Below the pieces are notes generated by a model. The model saw only the letters and a list, made by a program, of their open reading frames with translations, did no database searches and was not told the DNA's origin. Below, piece by piece: positions 6,201-7,091 of a stretch of DNA of 7,091 nucleotides. The translations under genes and the position numbers were made by a program. Numbering within the stretch: position 1 is the first letter of the stretch; each line of letters starts with the position of its first letter. Location of the stretch: positions 1 through 7,091 of the forward strand of contig JAIYBS010000371.1 of NCBI GenBank assembly GCA_027488415.1, read 5' to 3'. The stretch comes from Planctomycetaceae bacterium. GTDB taxonomy: Bacteria; Planctomycetota; Phycisphaerae; Phycisphaerales; SM1A02.

Positions 6201-6856
6201 CCGGCTCGAGCGGCGAGATCCGCGAGCTGACCTACCAGGACACCCTGCGCAAGGCCCGCGAGACCGTCGACCGCCTGTCGAACGGCCGGATCGGCTACAT
6301 CCACATCGCGGCGATGGACCAGGCGTCCCTCGACGTCTACGAGCGGGATCTCTACGCGCAGGCGCACGGCAAGGACGGCCTCATCATCGACGTGCGCAAC
6401 AACGGCGGCGGCTCGACGGCCGACCGGCTCCTCGCCTCGATCATGGTGACGCCGCACGCGTACACCGTGCCGCGCGGCGCGGACCCGTCCAAGAAGGGCC
6501 ACTACCCGGTCGACCGCCTGTTCATCCAGCGCTACTCGCTGCCGATCAACATGCTCTGCAACGAGAAGAGCTTCTCGAACGCGGAGATCACCTCGCACGC
6601 GTTCAAGACGCTGAAGCGCGGCACGCTGGTGGGCGTGCAGACCTACGGCGGCGTCATCAGCACGGGAAGCGACTCGCTGATCGACGGCACGACCGTCCGC
6701 ACGCCGTTCCGCGGCTGGTACCTGCCCGACGGGACGGACATGGAGATGAACGGCGCGATGCCGGACATCGTGGTGCCGCAGACGCCCGAGGACGAGAGCA
6801 CGATGACGGACACGCAGCTTCAGACGGCGGTGGCGGACCTGCTGAAGCGGCTCTGA
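3257..6856 (+). CDS. tricorn-type protease homologue (propellers-PDZ-S41), exported
   Basis: This 1199-residue protein has the tricorn layout: serine proteases that cut oligopeptides in a propeller-gated chamber. A signal peptide (Lys2, hydrophobic 5-16, likely cleavage after LA at 18-19) predicts export; C17 lacks a lipobox. Propeller-blade motifs (SPDG or similar) lie at 31, 71, 265 and 321 onward and at 362, 513, 554, 600 and 736, covering a first propeller (about 25-305) and a second (about 313-810). C1 follows, with S877-H878 in ELNASHLGV, then a PDZ domain (about 890-985, VGDVIVAVNG) and the S41 core (about 1010-1175) with RNNGGGST, probable nucleophile S1107 (EKSFSNAE) and E1163 (DMEMNGAMPDIVV). 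The H-to-S and S-to-E spacings (229, 56) match Thermoplasma tricorn (219, 58; from memory). Compared with that enzyme, SNAE replaces SDGD at the nucleophile. Charged insertions at 397-486 and 654-710 interrupt the second propeller. Start GTG. It is monocistronic, with a hairpin 20 bases after the stop. The peptidase call is firm; the substrate is unknown. Confidence 0.93.
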   Translation: MKTMISSLSVLALAAPCLAGTVDLPRYPTISPDGTVAVFSWRGDLWKCPVTGGGAVRLTAMPSNEGRAAFSPDGTSIVFDSDRDGGRNLFVMKSDGSDVRQLTFGDSAAILSACGVDAAGRPVAYFESSRDNDLYRATRPFMVPLAGGPVERVCDAFGGHPVATRDGKSVVMERGSSAWLRRAYQGPDQRDVWSLDRGTGRFTQHTDWKGNDGWAFVAGDDLVYLTDRGNGRSVNLWRKKFAAPPSDGGTQLTSFDDDIRELAVSADGRTALFTQWDGLWRLDLAAAGAQPVRVTVQGTEDEADRLRPRNVGRDVSEAQLSPDGKTMAMIAYGDVYVKGTDERSPFVRVTRTAARERDIAWMPDGSKLLFSSDLDGNDSIFEATVLQTRGEIRSAFKEKTNPKKEEPKVEEPAKAAEPAKPADPTEPAPATEPAKADPAPAPVAADAPKQAEPAAAAPEAKEGDAKKDDAKKADAKKESEKKDEGARWADAVKVEVKPFIALPAVSERSPSPSPDGKKIAYRRDHRTLVVRDVATGEEKDLRGGFDYSIDWRWSPDSRMIAFRQDDDDFNSDIWIVPADGSEAPVNVSRHPDPDANPRWSSDGKVLAFASARIDNEADIYLVFLDKELEGLQRFELDQYFKDAGEAAKKRVAERSKKPEPKKDEAKDAKKDESKKDESKKDESKKDESKKDEPKKDDAKKEDVKKEEPKKLDLEDAYLRLRRLTSMPGNELDLELSPAGDRVYFMGGSGDAAGLNSVAWSGGETKKLGAGGSIQMMTPAGDKLVVVGRGAANVVGLPGGDSKAVELSDTVEIDLAAQSAQKFGEMSRIMGSIFYSPTMNGCDWPKLTEKWSKLAANARTDEEFDYVANRFLGELNASHLGVRSPGGEGGMVRLGTGRLGARTAFAEGGFRVEDILRDAPATKGATPLAVGDVIVAVNGTDVKPSSTMEELFRGTVGRETFVRVMRAPAPGQARMELDLILVPGSSGEIRELTYQDTLRKARETVDRLSNGRIGYIHIAAMDQASLDVYERDLYAQAHGKDGLIIDVRNNGGGSTADRLLASIMVTPHAYTVPRGADPSKKGHYPVDRLFIQRYSLPINMLCNEKSFSNAEITSHAFKTLKRGTLVGVQTYGGVISTGSDSLIDGTTVRTPFRGWYLPDGTDMEMNGAMPDIVVPQTPEDESTMTDTQLQTAVADLLKRL
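4445..4714 (+). other. low-complexity insertion in the tricorn gene (Ala/Pro/Glu/Lys-rich)
   Basis: This segment encodes residues 397-486 and lies between two blade-like stretches of the second propeller (about 355-395 and 500-540). It opens Lys/Glu-rich, becomes Ala/Pro/Glu-rich and closes with KKDDAKKADAKKESEKK. It has no blade motif and is predicted from composition to be a disordered loop. It is in frame and keeps the codon usage of the gene, so it is an insertion rather than a damaged region. Confidence 0.8.
5261..5380 (+). repeat. 15-bp tandem repeat encoding KKDES-like units
   Basis: Eight consecutive 15-bp units each begin AAGAAG. They encode KKDES four times, then KKDEP, KKDDA, KKEDV and KKEEP (residues 669-708 of the tricorn homologue). 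The first units are nearly identical at the DNA level (first two the same, GAA/GAG, GAC/GAT and TCG/TCC changes after), and later ones diverge progressively. This is what expansion by replication slippage looks like. The unit length is a multiple of three, so copy-number changes keep the frame. The region sits in a surface-loop position of the second propeller. Confidence 0.9.
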
Positions 6857-6875
6857 GCTACGTCAGCATCACGAA

Positions 6876-6910
6876 GAGAGTGACGCCCGGCAGTGCCGGG
6901 CGTCACTCTC
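6876..6910 (+). terminator. hairpin terminator after the tricorn gene
   Basis: Arms 6876-6890 and 6896-6910 are perfectly complementary over 15 bp, and 6891/6895 can add a pair over a three-base AGT loop. It begins 20 bases after the tricorn stop codon. The bases after it (GTTGGGGCGG) contain no real T-tract, so it may stop transcription inefficiently or mainly protect the mRNA 3' end. Being symmetrical, it could also work on the opposite strand. Confidence 0.75.
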
Positions 6911-6949
6911 GTTGGGGCGGGGTTGTGCTCGCGAAGCCTGGACGCCTCG

Positions 6950-7068
6950 GCGGATCGGCGGTGGCCTCAGTCGCTCAGACAAGTCTTGCCTCGGTCGGCG
7001 GAGTGCGTTGAAGCGATGGCAACCGGCTCGGCGCGACAACTCGCTTGGTGAGGCCACCGCCGATCCGC
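6950..7068. repeat. spaced 20-bp perfect inverted repeat, possible structured RNA or small element
   Basis: Bases 6950-6969 and 7049-7068 are exact reverse complements, separated by 79 bases. Inside are shorter self-complementary stretches: AAGCGA (7011-7016) with TCGCTT (7041-7046), and TTGCC (6986-6990) with GGCAA (7018-7022). A 13-base block at 6989-7001 repeats 6945-6961 except for a four-base gap. The window holds no gene from 6857 to its end at 7091. As RNA this would be a strong stem closing a branched interior, and as DNA it could be a small inverted-repeat element. It does not resemble a tRNA, and I cannot match it to a known RNA family. Confidence 0.6.
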
Positions 7069-7091
7069 TGTCGGCTCCGGTCGTCGAGCGA

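Noticed and set aside
3068..6598. 1176-codon open frame antisense to the tricorn gene
   Set aside because: It is a shadow of a GC-rich gene. The translation is Arg/Ala/Val/Leu-rich repetition without motifs, while the plus strand encodes a complete recognisable protease.
5530..7011. 493-codon plus-strand open frame in another register of the tricorn 3' half
   Set aside because: Arg-rich frame-shadow sequence overlapping the PDZ and S41 domains, which are intact in the correct frame. It is not evidence of a frameshift.
6869..7057. 62-codon minus-strand open frame in the right end region
   Set aside because: It runs through the tricorn terminator hairpin and the inverted repeat and has no ribosome binding site or recognisable sequence.
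6911..7091. Possible tRNA or known small RNA
   Set aside because: No T-loop consensus (GTTCRA), anticodon-arm layout or CCA end was found, and no known RNA family motif was recognised. Only the inverted repeat is reported.

Overview
The window comes from a very GC-rich bacterial chromosome. G or C fills most third codon positions, and long open frames lie antisense to almost every gene. It carries compact housekeeping-type genes plus one large secreted-type tricorn protease homologue with Lys/Asp-rich insertions. This mix, the short RlmE and the weak or absent Shine-Dalgarno sequences suggest a planctomycete-like or similar free-living Gram-negative lineage, probably environmental. That placement is an inference from gene style only. 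There are no mobile-element genes, tRNAs, rRNAs or CRISPR arrays.

Left part (1-2966): four minus-strand genes, in transcription order a 96-residue protein of unknown function, an M42-family (glutamyl aminopeptidase/endoglucanase-like) metallo-aminopeptidase, a PmtA-like phospholipid N-methyltransferase-type SAM enzyme, and rlmE (23S rRNA U2552 2'-O-methyltransferase). The gaps shrink along the set (111, 57 and 13 bp), so at least the last two, and probably the last three, are co-transcribed. The set ends in a long AT-rich palindrome (34-95). The first bases of the window read as the last codons of an opposing plus-strand gene. If so, both convergent genes end in the same Pro-Gly-stop codons at mirrored positions in the palindrome arms. 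A second palindrome (2564-2599) overlaps the M42 start region.

Middle (2967-3256): a divergent intergenic region with a good ribosome binding site at each end and only weak promoter candidates.

Right part (3257-6856): one plus-strand gene for a 1199-residue tricorn-type protease. It has a signal peptide, two beta-propeller regions, a C1 segment with the conserved Ser-His, a PDZ domain and a C-terminal S41 serine-protease domain. Two charged low-complexity insertions interrupt the second propeller, and one is built from a 15-bp tandem repeat. A perfect GC-rich hairpin follows the stop codon.

End (6911-7091): no convincing gene, but a perfect 20-bp inverted repeat encloses about 79 bp, possibly a structured RNA or a small palindromic element.

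Functional theme: two peptide-degrading enzymes (tricorn and M42) flank one divergent promoter region. The tricorn carries an export signal and the M42 enzyme does not, so they probably act in different compartments. The other two recognisable genes act on rRNA and probably on membrane lipids. I see no convincing evidence of a wholly new system. The most unusual items are the palindrome with mirrored stop codons, the 20-bp inverted repeat near the right end and the insertions in the tricorn homologue.
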